In this document: positions 7,942-17,181 of the stretch, piece after piece
Layout of the letters: each line of letters begins with the position of its first letter
How positions within the stretch are numbered: the stretch's first letter is position 1
Source of the DNA: SHWB01 sp050246875
GTDB lineage: Bacteria > Pseudomonadota > Alphaproteobacteria > UBA6615
Direction: 5' to 3'
DNA length: 64,000 nt
Assembly (NCBI GenBank): GCA_050246875.1
Contig: JBFWVF010000008.1
Coordinates: 124,001 to 188,000 of the forward strand
Position numbers and translations under genes: made by a program
Notes under the pieces: generated by a model
What the model was told of the DNA's origin: nothing
Database searches by the model: none
Seen by the model: the letters and a program-made list of their open reading frames with translations, nothing else

Positions 7942-8997
7942 TCAGCCGGCGCGAACGGGTCCAAGCCCGGCCAGCTCGCGCACGAGGGCGACATTGGCCG
8001 GGTCGGGCTTGAGCTCACCCGCATGGATGCGGCGCGTGATCTCGCACAGGGCGGCGTTGACCGGGGCCCGCCCCCCGCGCTCCGCCAGCGCCCGGACGAC
8101 CGCGCCGTTGATGTCGTCGGTCTCGGTCAGGCGTCCCTTGGCCTGGTCGCAGTGCATGGTGGTCCACGTCCCCGGCCGGGCGATCACCGCCAGGCGGTCG
8201 AGCAGGGTCTCGAGCAGGCGGTTGGTGTTCTGCACGTCCTCGGGCTTGAGACCGATGATCGGCTGGATGGTGAAGCCCTGGGCCTGGCCGGCGGCGAGCG
8301 CCTCGGTGCCGGCGGCGAGCGCGATCTCGCGCATGCCCCGCAGGTTCTCGGCCACGTCGAGAGGCAGGCCGGTCATCGCCGAGTTGGCGAGTTCCATGCA
8401 GTTGAGGACCAGCTTCATCCACTTCGACGAAAGGATGTCGGGCGACACCTCGACCGCGCCGGAATGGCGCAGGACGGAGGCGACCTCCTCCTCGCGCCCC
8501 GCCGTCGCCGGATCGAGGCTGCCGACGGCGAACCAGGAGCTGCCGACGCCCGAATGCGGGGTCGAGCGACGGACCACGCCCGGCTCCCACAACTCCGAGC
8601 CGACCTCGATGACGCAGCCGAGAGTCCGCGACGCGCCGACGACATCCGCGATGGCCAGCGCCGACATGCCGTTCTGCGCGCCCACCAGAAGGCCGTCGTC
8701 GGCCAGATAGGGCTCGATCAGCCGCGCCGCCCAGCGCGAGTCGTACGCCTTGAACAGCATCAGGACGATGTCGAACCTGTGGGTGAAGGTGGCGAGGTCG
8801 CACAGGTGGTAGGCACGGACCGGGGTGTTGGTCTCCTCACCGTCGAGATGGACCGTCAGGCCGTTGGCGCGCATCGCCTCGACATGCGCCGGCCATTGGT
8901 CGATCAGCACCACGTCGAGGCCGGCCCGCGTCAGGTCCGAGCCGATCGAACTGCCGTTGGCGCCCGAACCGAGCACCGCGATCTTCTTGCCGTCCAT
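7942..8997 (-). CDS. Ketopantoate reductase-like (ApbA/PanE family) protein, copy 1 of 3
   Basis: 351 aa NAD(P)H-dependent 2-oxoacid reductase fold. The Rossmann motif GSGANG is at 10-15 and the C-terminal helical domain has SSKWMK (191-196) with the candidate catalytic Lys195. It differs from housekeeping PanE in length (about 350 versus about 300 aa) and in conserved stretches such as RPGTWTTMHCD, so pantothenate synthesis is unlikely to be its job. It is third in transcription order in a three-gene tandem array (11130 to 7942), 32 bp after copy 2. A 59-bp segment (8075-8133) is identical to copy 2 (9154-9212). The substrate is unknown; it is likely a 2-keto or beta-keto acid. Confidence 0.85.
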   Translation of the reverse strand: MDGKKIAVLGSGANGSSIGSDLTRAGLDVVLIDQWPAHVEAMRANGLTVHLDGEETNTPVRAYHLCDLATFTHRFDIVLMLFKAYDSRWAARLIEPYLADDGLLVGAQNGMSALAIADVVGASRTLGCVIEVGSELWEPGVVRRSTPHSGVGSSWFAVGSLDPATAGREEEVASVLRHSGAVEVSPDILSSKWMKLVLNCMELANSAMTGLPLDVAENLRGMREIALAAGTEALAAGQAQGFTIQPIIGLKPEDVQNTNRLLETLLDRLAVIARPGTWTTMHCDQAKGRLTETDDINGAVVRALAERGGRAPVNAALCEITRRIHAGELKPDPANVALVRELAGLGPVRAG

Positions 8998-9029
8998 CGT
9001 GCCTTGTCCTTCCCGTCCGGGCGAACGCC

Positions 9030-10076
9030 TCAGGCACCACCGCGGGCAGCCAGTTCCCGCACCAGCCCGACATTGGCCGGATCGGGGGTCAGCTCGCCGG
9101 CATGGATGCGCCGCATCACCTCGCAGATCGCCGCGTTCACCGGCGCCCTGCCGCCGCGCTCCGCCAGCGCCCGGACGACCGCGCCGTTGATGTCGTCGGT
9201 CTCGGTCAGGCGGCCTTTGGCGTGGTCGCAGTGCATGGTGGTCCAGGTCCCAGGCCGGGCAATGACGGGGAGACGGTCGAGCATCACCTCCAACAGCCGG
9301 TTGGTGTTCTCGACCTCGTTGCGGCTCAGACCGACAATCGGCTGAATCGTGTGTCCCCTCGCCTGTCCGGCCGCCAACGCCTCGGTTCCCGCGGCAAGCG
9401 CGATCTCGCGCATGCCGGGAAGGCCTTCGGCCTCACCATGCGGTCGGCCGGACAGGGCGGCCGTCGTCAGCTCCATCGTGTTGAAGACCACCTTCATCCA
9501 CTTGGACGACAGGATGTCGGACGATATCTCCACTTCGCCCGAGTGGCGCAGTACGGTCGCCACTTCCTCCTCGCGGCCGGCAGTCGAGGGATCGAAGCTT
9601 CCGACGGCGAACCACGAACAGCCGACCCCGGAATGTGGCGTCGTGCGCACGACGATGCCGGGGTCCCATAACTGGGAAGCGACCTCGATGACGCAGCCGA
9701 GCGTGCGCGATGGCCCGACGACCTCGGCGATGGCTTCCGCCGACATGCCGTTCTGCACGCCGACGAGCAGCCCGTCCTCGGCTAGGTACGGCTCGATGAG
9801 CTCCGCGGCCCAGCGCGTGTCGTAGGCCTTGAACAGCATCAGCACGATGTCGAACTTGGCGGTGAAGGTGGCGATGTCGCAGAGGTGATGGGCGCGGACG
9901 CGGGCATTCGTTTCCCTGCCCTCCAGGCGGACCGTCAGCCCGTTCGCGCGCATCGCCTCGACATGCGCCGGCCACTGGTCGATCAATACGACGTCGAGCC
10001 CGGCCAGCGTCAGGTCGAGGCCGATGCAACTGCCGTTGGCGCCCGAGCCGAGGATCGCGATCCGCTTGCCGTTCAT
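9030..10076 (-). CDS. Ketopantoate reductase-like (ApbA/PanE family) protein, copy 2 of 3
   Basis: 348 aa. It has the same architecture as its neighbours: GSGANG at 10-15, LIDQWPAHVEAMRANGL at about 31-47 and SSKWMKVVFN around 190-199. It aligns with copy 1 across its whole length, with the closest match in the C-terminal domain (TETDDINGAVVRALAERGG is identical). It starts 13 bp after copy 3 ends. Members of this family reduce 2-keto acids using NADPH. Retention of three copies suggests related but distinct substrates or a dosage effect; neither can be judged from sequence. Confidence 0.85.
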   Translation of the reverse strand: MNGKRIAILGSGANGSCIGLDLTLAGLDVVLIDQWPAHVEAMRANGLTVRLEGRETNARVRAHHLCDIATFTAKFDIVLMLFKAYDTRWAAELIEPYLAEDGLLVGVQNGMSAEAIAEVVGPSRTLGCVIEVASQLWDPGIVVRTTPHSGVGCSWFAVGSFDPSTAGREEEVATVLRHSGEVEISSDILSSKWMKVVFNTMELTTAALSGRPHGEAEGLPGMREIALAAGTEALAAGQARGHTIQPIVGLSRNEVENTNRLLEVMLDRLPVIARPGTWTTMHCDHAKGRLTETDDINGAVVRALAERGGRAPVNAAICEVMRRIHAGELTPDPANVGLVRELAARGGA

Positions 10077-10089
10077 GGCCGTCCGCCGC

Positions 10090-11130
10090 TCAGGCTCGGC
10101 CGTGGGCGATGAGGTCGCGCAGCAGCGCGACGGCCTCCGGCCCCGCCTTCACCTCGCCCGCGTGGAGACGCCGCGTCGCCTCGACGATGGCGGCATTGAC
10201 GGGCGCCCTCCCGCCGCGCCGCTCCAGCACGGCGACGACGGCGCCATTGATGTTGTCGGTCTCGCTGAGACGGCCCTTCACATGGTCGCAGTGAACGGTG
10301 GTGAAGGTGCCTGGACGGGTGATCGTGGCCAGCTTGTCGAGCAACGTTTCGAGCAGGCGGTTGGTGTTCTCCACCTCGTCCGGGCGCAGGCCGATGATCG
10401 GCTCGACCTTGAACCCCTGCGCCTGACCGGCGGCCAGCGCCTCGGTGCCGGCGGCGAGCGATATCTCGCGCATCCCGGGAATGGTGTCGACCTGGTCCAG
10501 CGGCAGGCCGGTGAGCGACCACGGCGCCAGGGTCATCGCGTTCATCGTCAGCTTCATCCACTTCGACGAGCGGATGTTCTGCGAAATCTCGACGGCGCCA
10601 GCATGGCGCATGACCGCCGCCACCTCTTCCTCGCGGCCCCGCGTCGACGGGTCGATGCTGCCGAGCGCGAACCACGAGCCGCTGTCGGGCGGCGAATGTC
10701 GCTGGACGACGCCGGGCTCCCACAATTCGGACGCGACCTCGATGACGCAGCCGAGCGTCCGCGACGGGCCGACGATTTCCGCGATGTCGTCGGCGCTCAT
10801 GCCGTTCTGCACCCCGACGAGGAACCCGTCCGCAGCGAGATAGGGCTCGATCAGGCGGGCAGCCCAGCGCGTGTCGTAGGCCTTGAACAGCATCAGCACG
10901 ATGTCGAACTTGTCGGTGAAGGTGGCGATGTCGCAGAGGTGATGCGCGCGCACCTGCGTCACCGTCTCGACGCCCGCCGTGCGGACGCGCAGGCCGTTGG
11001 CCCGCATCGCCTCGACATGGGCCGGCCACTGGTCGATCAGCACGACGTCGAGGCCGGCCCGCGTCAGGTCTGCGCCGATGGCACTGCCGTTGGCGCCTGA
11101 CCCCAGAATCGCGATCTTCCTGTCGCTCAT
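10090..11130 (-). CDS. Ketopantoate reductase-like (ApbA/PanE family) protein, copy 3 of 3 (promoter-proximal)
   Basis: 346 aa, first transcribed of the tandem array. Its N-terminal half is very close to copies 1 and 2 (GSGANGSAIGADLTRAGLDV). Its C-terminal part is the most divergent (SETDNINGAVVAVLERRGG instead of TETDDINGAVVRALAERGG). The predicted catalytic Lys in the SSKWMKLTMN block is kept. The ATG at 11130 has AGGAGGGG about 6 nt upstream. It is divergent from the large amidase gene across a 159-bp gap that must hold both promoters. Confidence 0.85.
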   Translation of the reverse strand: MSDRKIAILGSGANGSAIGADLTRAGLDVVLIDQWPAHVEAMRANGLRVRTAGVETVTQVRAHHLCDIATFTDKFDIVLMLFKAYDTRWAARLIEPYLAADGFLVGVQNGMSADDIAEIVGPSRTLGCVIEVASELWEPGVVQRHSPPDSGSWFALGSIDPSTRGREEEVAAVMRHAGAVEISQNIRSSKWMKLTMNAMTLAPWSLTGLPLDQVDTIPGMREISLAAGTEALAAGQAQGFKVEPIIGLRPDEVENTNRLLETLLDKLATITRPGTFTTVHCDHVKGRLSETDNINGAVVAVLERRGGRAPVNAAIVEATRRLHAGEVKAGPEAVALLRDLIAHGRA

Positions 11131-11289
11131 GCCGTCCCCTCCTGCCCTTGCACACCCGCCGACGCGGCGGCGCGAGAGACTACGTCAACCGCAAGGCGAC
11201 CGCGAGTGCGCGGCTGCGCGGGTTTCGCAAAGCCGGTAAGCTTTGCCCATGGGTGTCGGGGGACGCCCATCGAAAGCGGGAGGAACGTC

Positions 11290-13689
11290 ATGGCAGCACC
11301 GTCCAGTGCCCGGAAGTCGTCGTTCCGTCTGGAGGAGGCGACGATCGCCGAAATGCACGCGGCGATCCGCGCCGGTGAGATCACCTGTGTCCAGATCGTC
11401 CAGCACTACATCGACCGCGCCCGCGCCTATAACGGCGTCGCCAGCATGCTGGTGACGGCCGACGGCGGCGACGTGGCGCCGGCGGCCGGCACGGTTCGGG
11501 CCGGGGCGCCGCTGGCGTTTCCAACCGCGACCGCGAAGGCCGCCGACATTTACCCCGACCTCGATCGATACGAGGGCAAGCCGCTCGAGCTCGGCCGTAT
11601 GGAACCGACGCGCTCCGATCCCTCGGTGCAGCAGCAGTACGGCATGATCGTCGGCATCCCGAACGCCGGACAGGTCAACGCGCTGGCGACCATCAACATC
11701 CGGGGCGAACGCTCCGTCACCTGCAAGGGCGAATTCGATCGCCACCCGTCGAAAGGCCCGTTGCCCGCCGGGGCGCCGCCGGTCTGCGAGATGTTCCGTC
11801 ACTTTCCCGACGCGCTCGAGCGCGCGGCCGAACTCGACGCGCAGTACGGCCGCGATCCCGACCTCGAGAAGATGCCGATGTACGGCGTGGCCTTCTCCTT
11901 CAAGGACCCGTTCGACTGCAAGGACATGCGCTCGATGGGCGGCGCCGATGCCGCCTACGACATCGACTTCCCGGCGCGCGACCACATCCTCGTCGAGCAG
12001 CTCCGGGCAAAGGGCGCCATCATCTACGCCAAGGCCTGCAGCACCGAGTACAACGGCCGCGCCGGCGATCCCGGCGGCCGGCACACGCCGGACAAGGTGC
12101 TGCCATCGACGCTCGGCTACCAGCGCACGACCTGGGGCGGCAACCCTTCGAACGTCTATGACACGACGCGCGCACCGTCACTGGGGTCGAGTTCCGGCTC
12201 GGCGGTGTCGGTCAGCGCCAATCTCGTCATGGCGAGCCTCGGCGAGGAAACGCGGGCGTCGACGCGCGGCCCGTCGAACCACAACTCGGTCGCGCTGATC
12301 CTGCCGCACAAGGCGATGATCAGCTTCGACGGCGGCGCCATCGGTGCCGACATCTACTGCGACCGCACCGGCGTCATCTGTCGCTCGGTGGTGGATTGCG
12401 CCAAGGTTCTCGACGCACTGAAGAACCCCGACGGCACCTACTACGACCCGCGCGATCCCTTCACGACGATCCCGCGCTCCTCGGTGCTGTCGACGCCCTT
12501 CTCCAGCCATGTGAGTGGCAACGGCGCACGCGGCGCGCTCAAGGGCATGCGGATCGGCGTCGTTCGCGAGTCGATGGTCTACCCGAAGGGCTCGATGACC
12601 GAGGTGCCGATCGTCACGGCGGCGACGAAGGAGATCAAGGAGGTGCTGGGCGGCCAACTCGGTGCCACGCTGGTCGAATCGTCCGATCCGCTGTGGCAGC
12701 GCGACCCCGACATCGAGGTGATGAAGGTCGATTTCCGCCGGGCGCTGGCCCAGCTCGTGCCGATCTTCATGCCCGACATCCTGTTCCGCCTCGGCGCCGA
12801 CGGCCAGCCGGTGTTCAAGGAATTCGCCGCCGCCATCCAGCCCACCGTGTTCATGCCCGGCTCGATGCCGAGCCTTGCCTCGCCCAACGTCGCCGCCGGC
12901 GCCACGGCGGCGGCCGAGCCGCCCAAGGTCTTCGGCAGCGGCACGATGAAGCCCATCGACTACTGCGTGGCGATGGCCGAGGGACGCATCGCGCCGCCAT
13001 CGAACCTCGACATCGGCACCATCCAGGAGCAGGAACTGTCGACCACCTTCACGTTCCACATCCAGCAATACCTGATGCGGCGGGCGAAGGACTGGGACGA
13101 CCGCGGCTTCCGGGAGACACTGGCCGACTTCGCCGCGCTCAACGCGCGATCGAAGTTCTGGGGCGACGACCAGCGCGCCGCCTTCAGGAACTGGCAGGAG
13201 CTGTCCGACCTGCGCAACCGCCTCGACGGCCGCCAGGGCGTCAACGAGCGCATCATGCTGCGCGAACTGCTGCGGCGCGTCGACATGATGGTGATCTACG
13301 AGAACAGGCTGGATGCGCTGGTGCGCCTGCACACGCCCTGGCCGCCGGGAAAGATCGGCCATGCGCACCAGCCGCGCGGCGGCATGCACAACCTGACCTG
13401 GGAATCGTTCTACGGCCCCAACGCCGGCTTGACCGAAATCCTGATCCCGGCGGGCTATGTCGACACGGCTTACGATCCGGTGTTCGTGCTGTCGCCGGAT
13501 CGCAAGCGCTACGTGCCTGCCCCATCCGACACGCCGACGAAGGCGATTCCGCCGGGCCTGCCGTTCTCGCTGGTGTTCCGCTGCGAACCGGGCAAGGAGG
13601 ACATCACGTTGAGGATCGCCTCGGCCTACGAGGCGGCCACGAAGCGACGCGTGCCGCCGCCGTCTTTCGGGCCAATCCCGATGCAATAG
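11290..13689 (+). CDS. Oversized amidase-signature-family hydrolase
   Basis: 799 aa, far longer than usual amidases (about 450-500 aa). The Ser-cisSer-Lys triad can be traced: Lys205 (YGVAFSFKDPFD), the cis-Ser region Ser301-Ser302 (GSSSGSA) and nucleophile Ser324 (GEETRASTRGPS). The usual glycine-rich turn before the nucleophile (GTDTGGS) is replaced by GEETRAS. Between the normal N-terminal helices (1-55) and the catalytic lysine there are about 100 extra residues, and the C-terminal part is also extended (about 600-799). The ATG at 11290 follows GGGAGGA. Amide hydrolysis downstream of the nitrile hydratase is an attractive guess, but the two lie 10 kb apart. Confidence 0.85.
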   Translation: MAAPSSARKSSFRLEEATIAEMHAAIRAGEITCVQIVQHYIDRARAYNGVASMLVTADGGDVAPAAGTVRAGAPLAFPTATAKAADIYPDLDRYEGKPLELGRMEPTRSDPSVQQQYGMIVGIPNAGQVNALATINIRGERSVTCKGEFDRHPSKGPLPAGAPPVCEMFRHFPDALERAAELDAQYGRDPDLEKMPMYGVAFSFKDPFDCKDMRSMGGADAAYDIDFPARDHILVEQLRAKGAIIYAKACSTEYNGRAGDPGGRHTPDKVLPSTLGYQRTTWGGNPSNVYDTTRAPSLGSSSGSAVSVSANLVMASLGEETRASTRGPSNHNSVALILPHKAMISFDGGAIGADIYCDRTGVICRSVVDCAKVLDALKNPDGTYYDPRDPFTTIPRSSVLSTPFSSHVSGNGARGALKGMRIGVVRESMVYPKGSMTEVPIVTAATKEIKEVLGGQLGATLVESSDPLWQRDPDIEVMKVDFRRALAQLVPIFMPDILFRLGADGQPVFKEFAAAIQPTVFMPGSMPSLASPNVAAGATAAAEPPKVFGSGTMKPIDYCVAMAEGRIAPPSNLDIGTIQEQELSTTFTFHIQQYLMRRAKDWDDRGFRETLADFAALNARSKFWGDDQRAAFRNWQELSDLRNRLDGRQGVNERIMLRELLRRVDMMVIYENRLDALVRLHTPWPPGKIGHAHQPRGGMHNLTWESFYGPNAGLTEILIPAGYVDTAYDPVFVLSPDRKRYVPAPSDTPTKAIPPGLPFSLVFRCEPGKEDITLRIASAYEAATKRRVPPPSFGPIPMQ

Positions 13690-13711
13690 AGGACTCGACC
13701 TTGACCCGAAC

Positions 13712-13735
13712 CCCGGCACGGGAGACCGTGCCGGG
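13712..13735 (+). terminator. Hairpin between amidase and alpha/beta hydrolase genes
   Basis: A perfect 9-bp stem CCCGGCACG / CGTGCCGGG with a 6-nt loop, 22 bp after the amidase stop. No T-run follows, so it may be a weak or Rho-assisted terminator or an mRNA-stabilising hairpin. Confidence 0.35.
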
Positions 13736-13762
13736 CAGACACGCGCGCCCGGGAGGCGGCCC

Positions 13763-14620
13763 ATGGACACCATCGCCAGGACCTACACCACGAGCGACAT
13801 GGAGTATGTTCGCCACGGCGAGCGGAGCTTCATGCTGACGCTGTACCGTCCGGCCGCATCCGGGCCGCACCCGGTCGTGGTCGATCTGCATGGCGGCGCG
13901 TGGTGCATCGGCGACCGCTCGGAGTGCCGGGTCCGGGCCGAGACCATCGTTGCCGAGGGTGCGGCGGTCGCGGCGATCGAGTTCCGCCAGGGCGCCGACG
14001 CCTATCCGGCGCCACTGGCCGACGCCAACTATGCCGTGCGCTGGCTGAAGGCCAACGCCGCGCGGCTCGACATCGACGCCGGCCGCGTCGGGCTGTGCGG
14101 CCAGTCGAGCGGCGGCCACCTCGCCATGCTCGCAGCGATGCGGCCGGACGATCCGCGCTACGCGGCCGTCGCCCTGCCCGCCGGTTCGCCGAAGGTCGAC
14201 GCCAGCGTGCGCTGCGTCGGCATGATGTGGCCGGTGATCAATCCGCTGTCGCGCTATCGCCATATCCTGCGGGCAAAGACGCTCGATCCGGTACCGGCCT
14301 GGGTCATGGACCTCAAGGAGCGCCACGACCTGTTCTGGAAGACCGAGGCGGCGATGGCCGAGGGCAACCCCGTCACCGCGCTCGAAGGCGGCGAGCGTGT
14401 CGCCCTGCCGCCGGCGATGTGGGTGCAGGGCCGGCCCGACCCGGTCCATGACTACCGCGACCCCGACCGCGCCGACGGCCCCAACGAGCCGGAACGCTTC
14501 GCCGCCCTCTACCGCAAGGCCGGCGGCACGATCGAACTGGTCCATTTCGACCAGGCGCTGCGCGGCCAGCCAGGCCCCTACGCCAACCTCGGGCGGTTCT
14601 TCGCCCGGCAGTTCGGATAG
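13763..14620 (+). CDS. Alpha/beta hydrolase (BD-FAE / kynurenine formamidase-like esterase)
   Basis: 285 aa. It has an oxyanion-hole motif HGGAW at 43-47 and a nucleophile elbow GQSSGGH with Ser115. The layout is that of HSL/formamidase-type hydrolases without a signal peptide. The ATG at 13763 has GGGAGG 6 nt upstream. It is 73 bp after the amidase on the same strand and is a likely partner in cleaving amide or ester bonds. It converges with the acyl-CoA dehydrogenase gene (10-bp gap). The acid and histidine of the triad cannot be assigned with certainty. Confidence 0.8.
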   Translation: MDTIARTYTTSDMEYVRHGERSFMLTLYRPAASGPHPVVVDLHGGAWCIGDRSECRVRAETIVAEGAAVAAIEFRQGADAYPAPLADANYAVRWLKANAARLDIDAGRVGLCGQSSGGHLAMLAAMRPDDPRYAAVALPAGSPKVDASVRCVGMMWPVINPLSRYRHILRAKTLDPVPAWVMDLKERHDLFWKTEAAMAEGNPVTALEGGERVALPPAMWVQGRPDPVHDYRDPDRADGPNEPERFAALYRKAGGTIELVHFDQALRGQPGPYANLGRFFARQFG

Positions 14621-14630
14621 CCCCAAGCGG

Positions 14631-15818
14631 TCAGTACGACCGCGGCATCCCGAGCACGTGCTCGGCGATGTAGGAGAGCACGAGGTTGGTCGAGATCGGC
14701 GCGACCTGGAACAGGCGGGTCTCGCGGAACTTGCGCTCGATGTCGAACTCCGCGGCGAAGCCAAAGCCGCCATGCGTCTGCAGGCAGACATTCGCCGCTT
14801 CCCACGCCGCGTCGGCGCAGAGCAGCTTCGCCGTGTTGGCCTCGGCACCGCAGGGCTCGCCGGCGTCGAACAGCGTGGCGGCGCGGCGCTGCATCAGCAT
14901 CGCCGCCTGCGCGTGCGCCCAGGCCGTGGCGATGGGGAACTGGATGCCCTGGTTCTGGCCGATGGGGCGGCCGAACACCGAACGCTCCTTGGCATACGCC
15001 GTCGCCTTCTCGATGAACCAGCGGGCGTCGCCCACCGCCTCGGCGGAAATCAGGATGCGCTCGGCGTTGATGCCGTCGATCAGGTAGCGGAAGCCCCTGC
15101 CCTCCTCGCCGATGAGGGCGTCGGCCGGCACGCGCACATCGTCGAGGAACACCTCGGTCGTGCCGTGGTTCATCATCGTGCGGATGGGGCGGATGGTGAG
15201 GCCGTTGCCGCGCGCCTCGCGCATGTCGACGACGAACAGCGAGAGGCCGTCGGTGCGCCGCTTCACCTGGTCGCGCGGCGTGGTGCGGGCGATCAGCAGC
15301 ATCAGGTCGGAGTGTTCGGCGCGCGATGTCCAGATCTTCTGGCCGGTGATCGACCAGCCATTGCCCTCGCGCTTCGCCATGGTGCGCAGCGAGCCCGTAT
15401 CTGTGCCGCTGGTCGGCTCGGTGACGCCGAAGGCCTGCAGGCGCAGCGCGCCGGTGGCGATGCCAGGCAGCCAGCGCTGCTTCTGCTCCGCCGAACCGTG
15501 CCGCAGGATCGTTCCCATCGTGTACATCTGCGCGTGGCAGGCGGCGCCGTTGCAGCCCGAGGCGTGGATCTCCTCGAGGATGGCCGAGGCGGCGGAGATC
15601 GGCAGGCCGCTGCCGCCGTACTCGACCGGAATGAGCGCGCCGAGCCAGCCCTCGTCGGTCAGCGCCCGGACGAAGTCGGTCGGGTAGCCGCGCTCCTCGT
15701 CGAGCGCGCGCCAGTACTCCCCGGGAAATCTCAGGCAGAGCTTGCGCACGCCCTCGCGCACATCACCCCAGTCGTTGGGATCGCCTGCCTGCGCCGCACC
15801 GTCCATGCCCGTCGCCAT
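14631..15818 (-). CDS. Acyl-CoA dehydrogenase
   Basis: 395 aa FAD enzyme introducing a double bond into an acyl-CoA thioester. It has the three expected parts: helical N-domain, central beta-domain with FGVTEPTSGTDTGSLRTMA (FAD/substrate loop, about 134-152) and the C-terminal four-helix domain with QTHGGFGFAAEFDIERKFRETRL (FAD-adenine and dimer motif). The ATG at 15818 gives MATGMDG; a second in-frame ATG at 15806 is possible. No electron-transfer flavoprotein gene is nearby, so it would use ETF encoded elsewhere. The acyl chain cannot be predicted. Confidence 0.9.
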   Translation of the reverse strand: MATGMDGAAQAGDPNDWGDVREGVRKLCLRFPGEYWRALDEERGYPTDFVRALTDEGWLGALIPVEYGGSGLPISAASAILEEIHASGCNGAACHAQMYTMGTILRHGSAEQKQRWLPGIATGALRLQAFGVTEPTSGTDTGSLRTMAKREGNGWSITGQKIWTSRAEHSDLMLLIARTTPRDQVKRRTDGLSLFVVDMREARGNGLTIRPIRTMMNHGTTEVFLDDVRVPADALIGEEGRGFRYLIDGINAERILISAEAVGDARWFIEKATAYAKERSVFGRPIGQNQGIQFPIATAWAHAQAAMLMQRRAATLFDAGEPCGAEANTAKLLCADAAWEAANVCLQTHGGFGFAAEFDIERKFRETRLFQVAPISTNLVLSYIAEHVLGMPRSY

Positions 15819-15889
15819 CCCAGTTCTCGAACCAGTCCACAATGCTAACGGCTTTGGTAACCGGACAAAACGCCGACTCCTAACCGTCT

Positions 15890-16276
15890 TCAGGTGAACG
15901 GAATGTCCATCAGGCTCACATGCGCGGCGACGATGCGCCAGCCCTCGGGCATGCGGACCCAGGTCTGGCTCTGCCGCCCGACACGCGGCGTCGCCGGGCG
16001 GCGGAACTCCGTGTTGGCCGTGGCGAAGTCGTCGCCCCAGGCATTGATCCGGGTGTTGGCAAGCGTCCGCGCCAGACCGGCCGGCGAACGCGCGGCGCGG
16101 AATGCCGCAATGGCCTGCCAGCCATAGAGTATCTCGCCGATCCCGTAGCGCAGGGTCAGCTCGCTGTTCCAGAACAGCTCGCCGAGCACGGCGACGTCGT
16201 TCGCCATCAAGGCGGCCTCGTATCGCTCGAACGCGGCCGTGACTTCGGCCACCACCCGCGGATCGTCGATCTTCAC
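15890..16276 (-). CDS. HpxZ/AtzH-like NTF2-fold protein (DUF3225)
   Basis: 128 aa small alpha+beta-barrel protein. The stretch EVTAAFERYEAALMANDVAVLGELFW with LRYGIGEILYGWQAIAAFRAAR is characteristic of the HpxZ/AtzH group, found with oxalurate or cyanuric-acid catabolism genes. Members have been linked to ureido/amide breakdown as small hydrolytic or accessory proteins. Here it lies 71 bp upstream of the acyl-CoA dehydrogenase gene and divergent from a TetR gene. A nitrogen-compound role would match the nitrile hydratase and amidase genes in this half of the window, but is inference. Confidence 0.75.
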   Translation of the reverse strand: MKIDDPRVVAEVTAAFERYEAALMANDVAVLGELFWNSELTLRYGIGEILYGWQAIAAFRAARSPAGLARTLANTRINAWGDDFATANTEFRRPATPRVGRQSQTWVRMPEGWRIVAAHVSLMDIPFT

Positions 16277-16418
16277 GCGCTCCTCCCGTCATCCGTCCTG
16301 TCGCCCGTGAACGATAACGCGCGTCGTGAATTTGGACAGACGTTTGACTGATATCTCACGCTGGCCTAGCCTTCGATCAACGAGCCGGCAAACAAAGCCG
16401 GACGGGAGGAGATGCCGG

Positions 16419-17150
16419 ATGAGGGCCGCCGAGGCCCGTGTCGCCGAGCCGGGGCTGCGGGCCCCGGGCGGGCGAACGGGCGCCGATACCCGTGAACGAC
16501 TGATAGATGCGGCCGAACGCCTGTTCGCCGAACGCGGGTTCGACGGCGTTTCCCTGCGCGAGATCGTTGCCGCCGCCGACGTGAACCTGGGCGCGGTCCA
16601 CTATCACTTCGAGTCCAAGCAGGGGCTGTTCGAGGCGGTTTTCGCCCGCGGCGCCCAGCGCATCACCCAGATGCGCGTGCGGCTGCTGGCCAACTGCGTC
16701 GCCGGCCCGGGCCGGCCGCCCCTGCTCGAACAGGTGATCACGGCCTTCCTGGCACCGGGAATCATCGGCGAGCGCGAGGGCAAAGCCAGCGCCGTCCGCG
16801 AATTCCTGCGCATCCGTGCCCGGCTCGTCTCGGAAAACAGCAATCTCGCCCGGCGACTGCTCCGCGATCACTTCCGCACCTCGGCGAAGGCCCAGTTCGC
16901 TGCGCTGAAGTCCGCCCTGCCCGACATTTCGGAGGAGAGCCTGCGCTGGCGCTACCAGGTCCTCGTGGCGGCGCTGGTCTACACCGCGAGCGGGACGGGA
17001 ACGGTGCATTCGCTCGACGATGCCCCGCCGGTAGACGGCATGACCGTCCTCGCCAACCACGTTCCATTGCTGGCCGCGCTGTTCCGCGCACCGCCGGAGG
17101 CCCAGCCCGCAGCCATGAGGCCGCTACTCGCGGCGATCGGCGCCGGCTGA
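16419..17150 (+). CDS. TetR/AcrR-family transcriptional regulator
   Basis: 243 aa. The N-terminal DNA-binding domain starts after a flexible basic leader: TRERLIDAAERLFAERGFDGVSLREI (24-49) followed by the recognition helix VNLGAVHYHFESKQGLFEAVF (55-75). The C-terminal part is a helical ligand/dimer domain. The ATG at 16419 has GGGAGGAG 7 nt upstream. It is divergent from the HpxZ/AtzH-like gene and 31 bp upstream of the tandem hydrolase genes. It probably controls one or both directions from the 142-bp gap and responds to a pathway metabolite. Confidence 0.9.
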   Translation: MRAAEARVAEPGLRAPGGRTGADTRERLIDAAERLFAERGFDGVSLREIVAAADVNLGAVHYHFESKQGLFEAVFARGAQRITQMRVRLLANCVAGPGRPPLLEQVITAFLAPGIIGEREGKASAVREFLRIRARLVSENSNLARRLLRDHFRTSAKAQFAALKSALPDISEESLRWRYQVLVAALVYTASGTGTVHSLDDAPPVDGMTVLANHVPLLAALFRAPPEAQPAAMRPLLAAIGAG

Positions 17151-17181
17151 CCGGCGGAAATCGAGGAGGAACCCGTCAGCA

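Noticed and set aside
6809..8710. Long plus-strand open frame
   Set aside because: Antisense to rimO and the first ketopantoate-reductase-like gene; composition is typical of a shadow frame.
7942..11130. Pantothenate biosynthesis genes (panE)
   Set aside because: The three proteins are longer than PanE, occur in tandem and have no panB/panC neighbours.
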